From Cymbidium sinense (taxonomy: Eukaryota; Streptophyta; Magnoliopsida; Asparagales; Orchidaceae): a DNA stretch of 64,000 nt. The stretch covers positions 62,001-126,000 of the forward strand of contig JAKCPB010001394.1 of NCBI GenBank assembly GCA_021442155.1, given 5' to 3'. The notes beneath the pieces are model-generated. The model was given only the letters and a program-made list of their open reading frames with translations, ran no database searches and was not told the origin of the DNA. The translations under genes were made by a program, and so were the position numbers. This document shows, piece after piece, positions 1-12,137 of the stretch (positions within the stretch are counted from its first letter, which is position 1; the number at the start of each line of letters is the position of its first letter).

Positions 1-709
1 ATGATTGAAGTTTGTATTTATATTTGGATTCATGATTGAAGGATTGATTGAATAATGAATAATATCTAAGGGTTTGGATTGATTTGAGTTTGATTTGGCT
101 AAGTTCAAGAATTTGACTTGAAGGAGCATAGGTTGGATTTAAGTTAGATTTGGGTTTGAGTTTTGAATTTTGGTTTTGGTTATTTGAATTTGTAGTTCAT
201 TTATATTTGTGAATATAAATGAGAATATAAATGGGTTATGAGAAAATCTCTTGAGTTTGAAGTGATTTGAATTTGATTTAAGCTAAGCCCATAAGATGAA
301 ATCAAAGTGACTTAGGAAAGATTTTAGATTTAGACTTGAGTTTTGGATTTGGTTTTGGTTACTTGAATTTATATTTCATTTATATTTGTGAATATAAATG
401 AGAATATAAATGGGTTATGAGAAAATCTCTTGAGTTTGAAGTGATTTAAATTTTTGGAATTGATTTGAATGATTTAAGAAAAGTCTTTTAAGTTAGAATT
501 TGATTTGGATTTGGAGTTTGATTTATAAGAAGAAAGTGAGGATTGGGTTTAAGCTATATGGTAGGCATGTTTTCCTAACACCCCTAAGGCATAACTTGTT
601 CCTATGGCTAACTCTTCTGAGTCTCTAATCACTAGAAGTATCTTAAGACTAAGGAACCCTTAATGTCTAAGAGGAGTCCTATGTTTAAGATGAAGAAGTT
701 GAAAGCTCA
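1..709 (-). mobile_element. LTR start fragment of gypsy element A (cut by window edge)
   Basis: This stretch matches the outer ends of the two large LTRs at 32080-32800 (inverted) and 55440-56157 (same direction), including the block around 'cctaaggcat' and 'ctagaggagtcc'. Read on the minus strand the LTR starts with TGAGC at about 709, right where the gag-pol linker of element A ends. It is therefore the 3' LTR of a minus-strand copy and runs off the left edge. It contains an internal duplication of about 100 bp (about 171-276 and 350-449). A polypurine tract is not obvious at the junction, so the true LTR edge could be some bases away. Confidence 0.65.
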
Positions 710-1513
710 CTCCAAAAGTGGTGGAGCATCCTGTGGAGGGGCTATCTGCTCTTTAGAACTAATGATTTGCTTACCCTTATCTTGAGGTGCCACCCTAGGA
801 GGTAGAACTTTGCCACTATGAATGTTAACTTCAGTAATCTCTTGGAATGATGAATTTGTGGGAAGTTCTACATTTTCATCAAGTGTACCTACCACTTCTT
901 CTGTGGGATCGTCGGAGTCGGATGACTCCAAATCAATCTCAAGAGATGAACCTGCGTGATTTAAAAATAGGAAATCTATTTCTAAATCAGAAGAGGAATG
1001 ATTGGAACTAGAGTTATTTTTATTTAAACTTGGAGGGTTATCTATGAGAATAAAATCAAGAGTATCAAAAGTGACACAAATGTAAGTTGAATCAACTTTC
1101 TTCATTGATTTCTTAGATTTGGATGGAGGTATAAAATAGAAATCACGCAGAGTAAGCGGAGTGAAGAGTTTAGCGCCCCTCTCCGTGGATACAATATGAC
1201 TGCTGGAAGAAAGGCTAGATGAAGTGGTTGTAGCTACAACTGTGGAAGGAATGCTAGACTCGGACGGTGGTTGCACTACTATACTATCCCGGGAAAGTAA
1301 GGTAGGCTGCTGCTGCTGCTGCTGAGCCAACACTTTCTTCAAGTTGTCTTTGGCAACTTGCAAACCTTCCTTGGTGTTGGAGGTTTGAGTTACTTCAGGT
1401 ACATGTAAAGAAAGCTTATTGATCTTAGAGACCACTTTTTTAGAGGGTCGGGATAAGGCAATAACCCAACCTTCTTTTATCTTAAGAGGATCGCAAGTAT
1501 CCCCAAGAATCAC
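707..1513 (-). pseudogene. Gypsy element A, gag-protease linker fragment
   Basis: An open frame of 268 codons in minus orientation. It resembles the segment between gag and protease in element C (44690-45400): both share a GLQVAKD-like stretch, a glutamine run, a serine/threonine-rich stretch, a 'LTPLTLxDFY' motif and an acidic 'EIDLESSDS' motif. Such low-complexity linkers join gag to protease in the polyprotein of Tat-like plant Ty3/gypsy elements. The frame breaks upstream at a stop near 1540. Downstream, the protease, RT and integrase are missing and the LTR follows at once, so this copy is internally deleted and non-autonomous. Confidence 0.7.
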
Positions 1514-1529
1514 TCTAATGGAATTGGAG

Positions 1530-2620
1530 GGTTGTTCTTACAAGTATTCCTTGGAGATAATAATAGCTCCTGACTTGTAGCTGTGCTCAAGCCAGTCTTT
1601 AAAGGTGATACAATCCTCCAAGATATGACTAACTATGCGGTGGTAGGGACAATAGTTAGGATCATTACTCATGTCCACATCTTTCAATCTCTTAGACTTA
1701 GGTAATTGAAAGTTAGGTTTCCTTAAAAGATTCTTAAAGATCTTCCTAACTACCTCCCTCTTTAATGAATATGGCTTATTTAGTCTATCGACAAGAGTAG
1801 GTGGGTAATAGCTACCTAGCGGTGGATATGATTATGACCCAGTATGTCGTGGAGGAGGCTGGTAGTGATACCTGCTCGTATCTTAGGTGGTGGTAAAAAA
1901 GATGGCAATGGAGGCCGCTGTACACAAGGTCTCTCATACTGAGCTCTGGTTGGCTGCTTCCCTTTGTCTACTAACATTACTACCCCTAACTTCTTCTCGA
2001 ATACTTTTTATGGATTGGGCTTAAGAGATTGGTCTTGAAAAGGTAACTATTTGGCTTCCCCTTGTAGGAAAGTCACCTTGTTGATTAGTTTCTCAAAGGT
2101 TTTGATTGTAAACCCCTTGAGCATGAAAGCAACCGGGCCATAAAGATTCTTGAGAAGAATTTCTATAGCATGTTGTTTGGATAGCTATGGTTCATCTTTC
2201 ATACTTAGGTTTCACCACCTAAGAATATAATCAACAATGGACTCATTGGGATTTTGTTGTGCCACAACAAGGTCATCCACAGTTACCCTTTATTAGGCTC
2301 CAGCAAACCTCTTGATGAAGAGGTGCTCCAACTCAGCCAAAGTCTTCATTGAGCCATTGGGAAGTTTAACATACTAATCAAATGCAATCCCTGATAGATT
2401 ACTAACGAAGAGTCAGAAGAGAAGTGCATCACTACCTCCGACATTAAAACAACCATTCTAAAGTGCTATATGTAGGGTTTCTTGATCAAAGATCTTGAAG
2501 GATGGTGGGACAAAACCCTTGGGATATTGATGTCAATTCTCCGGTATGGTCTACCCTTTGGAATAGATGAGCCACCCCAGGCTTATGCCAATGCTTCCCT
2601 CACTTGCTATTCCATATCTT
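1530..2620 (-). pseudogene. Gypsy element A, gag capsid core and zinc-binding motif
   Basis: Translated on the minus strand with frameshifts, this segment gives a retrotransposon gag core. About 2445-2240 carries a GGSDALLF motif, then 'YVKLPNGSMKT' and 'LEHLFIKRFAGA', followed by 'DYILRW'. Near 1570-1660 lies a 'YCPYHRxxxHxxEDC' zinc-binding motif, the C-x2-H-type knuckle found in Tat-lineage gag. It is closely related to element C gag at 43572-44540. Several stop codons interrupt it. The product would have been the structural protein that packages element RNA. It is a relic. Confidence 0.7.
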
Positions 2621-4357
2621 CTTTATATCTCTTTCAGGCATTGAGGTACTATCTGTGACCTTCCTATGCAAACTGCCACTATCCTGGTCCACATGAGATG
2701 TACTCTTAGGCTGATCTAGAATATGTAACAACCTAGGGTGATCGGCCTCTAAGGGAGTAGTGCATCATGGAGCTCAAGTGCTTGGCCGCCAAGTCTTCAA
2801 CTCTTTTCTCCATCTTACTGATATGTTCATCTCTACCTCAGTTACTGATGAAGGTGTTGGGTTGAATGAGCTATGTCTTCTTCCTCAACTGTAATAACCC
2901 TCTTGGCTATACTGATCCATAAGGAGGGAACCCTGTAATTATTATATGGACTTCCATCAGTCCAAGAGATCATCCTCATCTGGATAAAAACTAACCCTAG
3001 CATCCTCCTCATTAGAGTGATCACCCCCAAGGAGTTCCCTCTTCTCAGTGAAGTATTGAGCAAGAATCTTATCTAAAGAGCAGTTTAATCATGCAGAGAC
3101 AAACACTCGCTGCTGACGGGTAGTGGGGCTATGCTCACTGATAGAAACATACTGATTGTGGAGGATCTATTTCCATGGACACTACATTATCCTCTTCACT
3201 CATGCTTCAGTAGGTGGAGACTACAGGGTTACTATAATCAGAATTTTAAGTCGGTGGTGACTCGACCATGATAACCTTGGGTCGCCATTCCTTCATCTCA
3301 GTAACTGAGGTGGGAGGTTGAATAAAAGAGCTCGACCTCACCTCAACGAGTGGAGTAGATGGAGGGGGATCCTTGGGCCATAGCCGGATCACCAATGGTG
3401 CTGGTCTCTCCCCGGATGGTGGCTTCTACATCTTGTTTGGAATGGGGATGCCGTGAGTCGGATGGTGGGGTGAGTGAGCGGGTAGACCAATGCCCTCAAT
3501 CAGCCTACTCCTCCTATGATGAGTAGCATCGATAAGGATGATGTTGTCTAAATGATCGACCCTAGTAGGGCAACGATCAAAAAAATCCATCAGAGGCCAT
3601 GAAAACCTCCATCCATCCTACATGTTAGCCGATGCTTAAGCCTCCAAGGCTCCCTTCTATCGACATCCGACTCTCTTGGGGATGATGACCTCGATCAAAA
3701 TTATAGGACTTTGAGCATCTAGGCTTGGCCAACTCACAAGACTGCCTGAGCTCAGTAGGGCTTCTTGCTAATTGGTGTATTGAAATATGCTAGTGGTGGA
3801 GGTTGTACAACAATCCTCTTGTAGTACTCCTCTCCATCTGAGTCTGAGAGGGGGTGGAACCTACTACCACTCAAATGTGGAGAGGTCTCTGGAGATCCTC
3901 TTGACACATGGGAAGTGGTGTCCATCTCTGGCCGCCTTGATGTTAGTTCTTAGAGGATGTGTAGGTGTATGGCGAATGAACTAGCACCCACCTCAATCAT
4001 GGAGGAGACTTTAGAAGCCAAGAGACTTCCCCTTTGGGTTGTCCAAGAGGAGTTTCTGCTAGAGCTAGGTGAGTAACCCACTAACCGAGCTAGAAGAACC
4101 GGCATAGGACATGGGTAATAATAAATAATAGCCATCCTCTTTAGTGGAGGAAACTGTAGATGGCATATCAAATCGGATGTTTATTTGCCACCTCCTCCTT
4201 GCTAATGTAGTGAGGGTCGCCCCTAAGAAATCCTCACCCCCTCAAAACCATGGCCAAAGTAGATGACCTCTATGGAGCCAGTAGTGGAGAGACTAGCTTG
4301 ATCCAAGGCTAAGTTTAGACTAGTGGAGAAGGAAAACATGAACTTGTTGGGAGCCAT
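2620..4357 (-). pseudogene. Gypsy element A, gag N-terminal region
   Basis: The minus-strand ATG at 4357 opens a short frame beginning MAPNKFMF, with a 'DQASLSTTGSIEVIYFGHGFEG' type stretch, ending at a stop near 4223. The same start region occurs on the plus strand at 12138 (D) and in diverged form at 41781 (C), so it is the start of the element polyprotein. Downstream, 4200 to 2620 is proline/serine-rich linker broken by many stops; pieces match 42.1-43.4 kb in C. The function of this N-terminal module is unknown to me. It precedes the capsid domain. Confidence 0.6.
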
Positions 4358-4479
4358 GGATACTAACCGTGAGTCGGAAGAACTAATGACCAAATCAATT
4401 GTTGAAATATGATGACACTTGCCTTGATATTTACCTTCATTGGTCTCAAGATTTGATTTAATTTGAACCCACACTTAAC

Positions 4480-5000
4480 AATCTTAAGGATTAAGTGGGT
4501 TCATTGAAAATTTAGAGAGATTTTTTGCCATATGATTTTGACTTAAAACCCACATCCAATAAATTTGAGTATGTTGAATGAGGTTCAAATATTTGGAGAG
4601 ACCCTAGAGATATGTGTGTTTTGTTTGAAAATTTGATTGGGAAAATCTTTACTAGCAATTTAGATATGCTAAAGTAAGGGTTTTCGGTTGTATGTTTGAA
4701 AGGTTTGTGTGAGAATATCTTTTTGTAAAATTTATATATATGTGATTTAATTTTAAAATTTTTACTTAACAAATTTGGTGTGTTAAGTAGATGCCAATTA
4801 TGTTTGATATAGTTTTGATTTGAAGGTGCAGCTCTTACTTAACAAATTTGGTATGTTAAGTAGGAGTCACTTGTGTTTGTGACTTGAAAGTGAGACTTTC
4901 ACTTAACAAATGTGGTATGTTAAGTGAAAGTTAAGTGTGTTTATGATTTTGAAAATGAAACTCTCACTTATTTATTATAGGTTCATTAAACTTCAGAAGA
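4480..5000 (-). repeat. 5' leader of element A with relic tandem repeats
   Basis: The short motif 'cttaacaaatttggtatgttaagt' type (about 24 bp) recurs about three times between 4770 and 4930, each followed by a 'gactttcactt'-like segment. It is the reverse complement of the 'tagcata..caaatttgctaagt' motif that builds the tandem array in the leader of element C (40430-41300). The position just upstream of the gag start at 4357 fits a retrotransposon 5' untranslated leader on the minus strand. Confidence 0.55.
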
Positions 5001-6190
5001 TCATATTATTATTATTATTTTAGGATCTTAGATGTTAACTGAAGTGATTTAAATCATTTTGAAGATTTTTGTAAATTTTTGGATTTTTATTTGATTTATT
5101 TTATTAAAATAGATAATTTAAACTTCAAAATTTAATTTCTCCCAATCTAAAAGTATTTTTTACTTGAGATATTTATCATAGGTGTGCTTTAACTTTAATT
5201 TCAATCCCTGAAAATTTTAACTCAATCCGACTTATATTTTTAGAGTAATTAATGAAACTTTATTTTCACTAAAATGTAAATTAAGCTCAAACCATTTAGT
5301 TGAATTTAGAAATTTTTGGTTATTTGGATTCCTCTCGGAAAGATAAATCCAACGAGCCCTTATTTGTGATTTTTCATTAAGTTTTTTATTTTTTTATGAA
5401 TTTTAAAATTTCCATACCCTTAAATAATTTTAAAATAAAAAATAGTGATTTTTTTCTTACGCGGCGTCATTTTGCAACTGCACACGATACCATGCCAATG
5501 CCACCGTAAGAGCAAAAAAGGATCTAGGAAAATGATGCGCGGTTCGATATGGACCATCCGATCGCAGATCAGACGGTCTAGATCTGATCTGTGGGATCAG
5601 AGAGTAGATCACATATTCTGGGTGTTAGAAGGATGCGAGTCCGTCACGATATGAGCCATCTGATCCACTAAAAATGGGATCGGATGGCTGCTACTCACCG
5701 ACAGGCAAAACTGACGGGAAAAATGCAAAAAAATGCATAATGAAGTCCGATTGTGCTCATTTTCACATTGATTTTCTTCAAAAATTTTCTACTTCATATT
5801 GGGATCTAATAAAATGAAAAATGTAGGGTTTATCTAAGGGAAATTTATAAAATCGTAAGAAAATTGAAAAAAGTAAGAAATCTAGTCTTACGAAGTTTTT
5901 TTTGAAGATTACTTCAGGGATGGTTTTCTGAAGATCCTGAGCTCTAGATGCAAGAGGAAGCTTTGGAAGAATTTTTTGCTCCAAAGTGTTATCATTTTGC
6001 TTAGGGTGGTTGGGATGGATGATGCATTGATTGAGGACTTTGGATTTTTGCTCCAAAGTCCTCTTTTGCCATATGATCAACTCCATTGAATGCCATGGAT
6101 GGGGTGGGAGTTGAATGCTTGTGATGGAGATAATTAAATGAAGTTGGATGGAATCATGGAGGAGGATTCATGAGGGATTTAATGGGTTTA
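5000..6190. other. Unassigned stretch with a GATC-rich block
   Basis: No coding region is convincing here. 5040-5400 is AT-rich. 5450-5720 is a more GC-rich block with repeated GATC-containing words ('gatcagacgg', 'gatctgatctg', 'gatcggatgg'), similar in style to 11260-11350 inside the LTR piece, so this may be diverged LTR sequence. The PBS-like motif that should follow the leader of element A was not found, so this copy's 5' LTR cannot be delimited. Confidence 0.35.
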
Positions 6191-6198
6191 GATCCTAA

Positions 6199-6620
6199 AT
6201 GGGTTTATTGCTTGTGGAGGACCAAGCTAGAGTTGATTACAATGTCCTAGCTCGTCTTAGAAAGTTTCTACCTAAGTTAAGCATATACGATGCCCTTGTC
6301 TTATCCAAAGAGATGAGGGAATCTCAAGGCCTTAATGATCTAGAGATATGCTTATTTCAGACTACTAAAGAGGAGGCATGCCACTCGAAGGACATCTTAG
6401 GAATTACATTCAATGATGAAGACTTACTACTAAACATTGAGTACAACTTCTTCTTTACATTACAGTGGATGTTGGTGATATCTAGGTTCTAGGTATTGAC
6501 TAACATTATGAGTCTAAGAACCGTTGCCTACTTGAGGATCAACATCTCCAAACTCCAAAAAAAAAGATGATGTTGAGAGGATTCAAAGAACAAGGTGAGA
6601 AGGCCTTGTGGTGTTTATTT
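6199..6620 (+). pseudogene. Gypsy protease-region fragment, plus strand
   Basis: The open frame from 6199 reads a 'VEDQARVDYNVLARLRKF' type motif followed by 'YDALVLSKEMRES', matching the region just before the protease of element C (45420-45520). It continues into 'GITFNDEDLLL', the start of the retropepsin-like domain, then frameshifts. A 'MMLRGFKEQGEKAL' stretch follows near 6566, as at 45808 in C. At about 6620 it switches directly to LTR sequence in the opposite orientation, so the rest of protease and all of RT to integrase are missing. Confidence 0.65.
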
Positions 6621-9600
6621 TTAGATGTATGGGTGGGGGGACACCATGCATAGAGAATACTTTTGAGGTGATGTACAACATTGAGGTATAATATATTATC
6701 TCGATAGATAAAGGCATCACCCTACAATGGACTTAATTATATAATAATGACTCTTAAGGCATGATGGGTCTTCAAATGTATAAGAGATTTTCCCCTATAT
6801 TACATGGATGAATAAATCAAAGTTTATATTAATCCAGGTTCTTAAGTTCTCTGTGGAGGCAAGCCTCCATTGTTAATTACATCTTAAGAAATGAAATTTT
6901 CTAAGAATACTCTCGACTAAAGTAGGCAATTATCATCTCCAAAGATTTCAAGGTTAGACTATAAAAAGATTGGTTGTATTTGGAAAATCAATTGGGAAAC
7001 TTCAAGGAGAAGACTTATTTTGGAATAAAATGAAATAGAAATGCTCATGATACTAGGAAGCATAGTGAGTATTTCTATCTATCCTTTGGTTTTTTATAAT
7101 TTTGAAGTTGAGAAGATTTATATGTTTTGAGTTAAAAATTTAATTAGATTACTAAGGCTTATAATCCAACAACATAAGGTTGTGGGAATGCCTGGTGAGG
7201 ATTTATGCCAGTAAGTAAATAGCTACCTCGGATCCTAAATCGAGGAGCTTTAGTATGAGCTAAAGCACGACCTAAATATAAGCGATAGATGGATATAAAG
7301 GTTTACCTCCATAAGAGAGAATAAATTGTCTGACTTCTGGACTTATAATCTCTTGGAGTGGCTGCCAACTAACTCCACCTATGATTTTAAAACTATGTAG
7401 TCTGGTCTTATGATTTGGAAGATAGCTAGGGTGTTTATTTAATTAGAAAGAGGCTAAAGTCCTAAATGCACTCCCTAAGAGACTAAAACATGAGTGGTAT
7501 GAGCATATGACTTAATCCATAGATGCAAAATCTTTTCAAATTTTATTTCATTTTAGACAGATCATTTTCATAGAGGCTTTAGGATTTCTTATGCCAAAAT
7601 GCATGATGAAATAGGTTATGGGTCAAATCAGCTAGAAGAAGGTGTTCTACACCACAAGGGATGCCCTCACAGGTCAAGCATTCCTTTATCATGCAAGGAT
7701 GGAGATCCTTCATGTTCAAGAGAGAAAGAATATGCATGCATGATGTGAAATATACAACCATACAGCTAAGGGGTTGTTAAATCTTTTAATTATCTTATTT
7801 ATGTCTTAGGCTTTATGATGAGGTTATGAGTTGTTTAAAATTTAGTTTTAAGTGATTAGTTGGGTATAAAAGTTATTTTTATCCTAAGAGCCTATATCCA
7901 AGCCACACATTAAAGCATCAATCATTTAAGAAATAATGAAAAGCATGTCATCCTAATGCACAATGTAAACATAACTTCAAACAATTATATAAATTATCGT
8001 AAAAGAATAAAAGGACGGTGCGGTCGGGTACCGCCATACAACCCAAAGAGAGAAAAGATGGGTAGCCGAGTTCTACCCTTATACAACCTATAATATGATA
8101 GAATAATTATAATTGTATTAAATGCTATGGGGGTCTTCTTTCTTCATATCTCCATTTATGATTTGGTTCCTTCTTTGAATTAGATGGGGCTTGCTTCAAA
8201 GGCATATAACCCCTGTGACAAAGCCTCCCGCCGCTCTAATCCCCATAGCACTAATCCTAATTCCTATTGAAAAAATTACATTTATGTGGGAAAAGAAAAT
8301 CTAACTACACCCATAAAATAGATGTTAGCTAAATATACATATAATCCTAAGTAGTTGTGTTTATAATTTACATTTAGCACCCATGGGTAATTTAGCCCAC
8401 CTGTCCCTACTTGGATTATGCTTAAGGAATTAAGCATCCAGTAAAAAGAGCATTCACATTTATTTTTAAGCATCCCTTAAGCATAATCCCCTGTAGAAAA
8501 CATGATTAGGCTAATATTGGTCGATCATCCAGTCTATGAAGCATACACCCTAACATCCAATCTAAAATAATAAATCATAAAACCAAACAAACATCATATC
8601 ATACACCATCCTAACTTAGAGCTAGAAGTGGTGACTTAATTCTAATGTGTGTATTAAGGCTTGTGTGGTAAGTCTTGTTAAGCATTAGTGTTGTATTTTC
8701 TAAGTGTAGAAAAATTCAATTTAACATTAAAGGTTGATTTCACTTGAAGTAGTTTAATTGATTTGAGAAATTTAATTTGTGTTTTCTTTTGTTTCATTTG
8801 ATTACACTTAGCAACTAAGTGTTATAAAGAGATGAAACTAGGATTGCCTCTTTCATCCCAACCTTAAGTCACTTTCTAATGTTATTAATTTGATTTAGTT
8901 CTCTTTAGTGAATGACTTATTAAATGATTTAATTAATCCTAAGTTTAGGTTCACTTTAAATAATCCTATTCAAAATGAAAGGCATCTTAAGATTAATTTA
9001 ATTTAATTACTACCACATAACATATATTAAACCATTCTTTTCCATCACATATAACATGCATATGATTTAATCATAAGTGTATCTATAATTGCAACATATT
9101 TTAAAACACTTAAATGATGAATGTATGTGTATGTTTAGAATTTATATTGTGTTTGATTGAATTATTTAAACATATTAATTTAAAACTTTATCCAAATTCT
9201 TATACAAAAAGGACATAAGAATGAAATTAAATAGGCATGTGCCTTTGTTAAATCAGGGAAGTGAGGTAATCAAATGACCTCCTTGGAGCTAAAAGCTTCA
9301 TATTCTCGGGATGTCAAGACTATATACCCATTTGCATTTAAACATATGTAAATTTGTATACATGAAAATAGGAAGTAAGCTTTAAATCATATGGCTAATT
9401 CAACCTCTTTGTCAATTATGAATGCATGCAATTTTAATGTAAAATGGGATTTTCATTCACTAATCGCATATACATATACATGTACAAATATATAGGCAAG
9501 TACGTTTCATTGTTAAACTGAAGAAGTGAGGTAATCAAATGACCTCCTTGGGGCTAACTAAAGCCTTGTATTCTCGAGATGTCTAGACTATATACTTGCT

Positions 9601-11725
9601 TTTCTTAGACACACATGGATGTATACATAAACGTGGGAAACAAAATCATGCAAAGATTGTATATTTTGTTTGATTGAATGATTTATATATATGGATTAAA
9701 GCTCTATCCAAATTCTAATGTTGAAATACATAAGAATGAAATCAAATGGGTGCATACCGTTGTTAAACTAGTGAAGTGAGGTAATCAAATGACCTCTTTG
9801 GGGCTAGTTAAAGCCTCATGTTCCCCAGATGTCTAGACTATTTACCCATTACCATTTAATCTTATATAAATCAACACATGAATAGAGGAAAGAGAACTCA
9901 ACATTCATACACTTAAGCTAAAAGTACATGAATTTCTTATGTATTTATATTTAGCATCATAACACATATTATTATTTATTTAAAAGCTTTTGAAAAGTAC
10001 ATTTGGATTTAATAGTGATAATAGCCACGCATATATTAAATTAAATCAACACATGCAAGTTTACATAAAGAAAATCCATTTTATTTTACTTTTTTGAAAA
10101 GATGGATGCATGAATTCAAATGACATACCAAATTTAACATGATTGGAAAGAGGCAATCAAATATAAGCATGTGATTCATTCAACCAAACTAGTTTTTAAG
10201 GACAATCAAATTAAATAAGATTATTTAAAGGAAACCAAAGCTTCTTTATTAATTAAGTTTTAGATTTTATTTGATTTAAAGAGGAGAAGAGAAATCATTA
10301 CTTGTTGTTTTAAACCCATTCCCACATTAGTGATTTGATTTAATTTAAGGAAATGTAATTAAGTTGATTTTATTAGTTAATTAAGTTGAACCCTTAATTA
10401 GATAAATTAATTACCCTTACCTATGTCACCTTACAGTAATTAACTAAGTAATTATAAGCCAACATGATATGCATGAAAAATAAACTTGCAATGATCCTAA
10501 GAAATAAAAAGGGCCTAATGCAATTGGCTCATGCATAATATGCATTTAGATTAAGGGACTTAATTAATTACTCTTATGGTTTTCCCACACATGTGGACTA
10601 ACCATAATTTCATTAAACTCTTTTAGGTTATTAAACACCTAAAAATCTACCCCATGATTTAATTAATTAAGGTATGATGATTATTTTAATTTGATAAAGT
10701 AATTTAATTAATTACTTAAATCTTAATTAATTTCATTTTAAAAAAAAGGCTGAAATGAACTTAGGGAAGTGGTCCCAACCCTATTCCTTAGTTCACTTAC
10801 TGTTGAACAATGATTAATAAACTTAATTAACCAATTTGTTACTATTCATGGGATTAATTAATCATTAATTAACTTAAAATAGTAGTTAAGATTTAATTAA
10901 TCATTTTTTCTAATTAAGTGAGCAATAAATCCCAAGAAAATTATGGGAGGTAGAGGTCATCCGATTAAATTAATCCTCAAAATTTTTAATTGCTCAAGTA
11001 ATTATGAGAGTAATTAAGCTAATTAATTTTGTAATTAAATCGTAATTACTATTCAAAATTAGTTAAGATCATTTTAATAGAATTCCTTTAAAATGAGTAT
11101 TTATTTATTTCTCTATGATTTTTTAGAAGTTTCAGCCACTAAAAATGATTAATTAAGCCTAATTAAAGCATAATCCTATTGGGGCCATGTGGCGCACTGA
11201 TATGGCACACATTCCACGTGACACCATGGGATTGGCTAATTAAAACTTATACACATTTTCTTCATCATCATCTGATCTAAGATCGGATGGCTATGATTAA
11301 TCTCATAGCTTAATAGGATTAAATCAGATCGATCTAGCAGATCTAATCATGATTGTCCATTCTGATCACGTGGAATAGATGGTGCATGATCTAACATCAC
11401 TCAAGGGAGGGAGAATTAAGTCCGTTCGCCATTACTCACTTGATCCGAACTACCCGAGCTCAGATCAACTCCAAAAGGATCCCACACCTTCACAACATCG
11501 ATCGGGGGGGGGGGGATCTAATGGTCAAGATCACACAAGATGCAAGTTTTCTTCAAAAGACTCCAATCTATTTTTGCCTAAGGATCAATTTTGGAAGGAT
11601 ACTTTACTGGAGCTCAAGACCAATGGCTCAAACGATTGGGAAAGCTTTATCTAGTGTAGACGAAGCCTTGTTAAGCAATAATTGGATCAACTCCTTACGT
11701 TCACTCTGAAGGCCTCTTCACAAGG
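6620..11725 (-). mobile_element. Large gypsy LTR piece in minus orientation (E)
   Basis: This 5.1-kb stretch is collinear with 49220-53690 and is the reverse complement of 34000-39200. Shared landmarks are 'ggtcttcaaatgta' near 6770, the TTAATTAA-rich belt (10200-11150), the hairpin at 8060-8078, and a 'ctagtgtagacgaagcc' block near 11651. By comparison with C and B it holds the 3' two-thirds of a minus-oriented LTR and lacks the outer (U3 start) third. At 11725 it passes directly into the leader of a plus-strand copy, an arrangement normal retrotransposition does not give. It also contains a three-fold repeat of 'gaagtgaggtaatcaaatgacctc' (about 9260, 9520, 9774) and a run of G at 11505-11513. 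Confidence 0.7.
8060..8078. other. Conserved LTR hairpin (copy in E)
   Basis: GGGTAG, seven bases, CTACCC form a perfect 6-bp stem. The same structure is at 50631-50649 (LTR of B) and, as a 5-bp stem, at 37745-37761 (LTR of C). It is followed by a conserved 'ttatacaacct' in E and B. Confidence 0.6.
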
Positions 11726-11739
11726 TAAAAAATATTTCA

Positions 11740-12010
11740 AACACACAATCACATCCTCTTCTTAGCATATCCAAATTTGCTAAGTAGAGGTCTTTCAAAC
11801 TATCAATATTTTCAAACAGGACGCACAAAACACAAATACCTCCAAGAAAATCTCTCCTCAAATTTTAGAACCCCACATAACCTACCTAAATCGATTAAGT
11901 ATGGGTTATAAATCTTACTCGAATATCAAAGACTCTCCTCAATATCTAAAATCTCTCCAAAATTTCAATGAACCCCACTTAACATCCTTAAGATTGTTCG
12001 TGGGTTCAAA
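11740..12010 (+). repeat. 5' leader of element D with repeat relics
   Basis: Contains 'cttagcatatccaaatttgctaagtagagg' type motifs near 11759-11795 and related 'cctacctaaatcgattaagtatgg' and 'acttaacatccttaagattg' words, as in the leaders of C (40430-41660) and A (4770-4930). It lies just upstream of the gag start at 12138. Confidence 0.55.
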
Positions 12011-12137
12011 CTCTTAATCAAATCTTGAGATCAATGATTGAAGATGAATATCAAGAAAAGTGTCTTACTCATCTATATTTCCACAATGCAGATTTCAGTG
12101 CAGTTAATTCTTTCAGTCCTCAGTTAGTACATCATCC

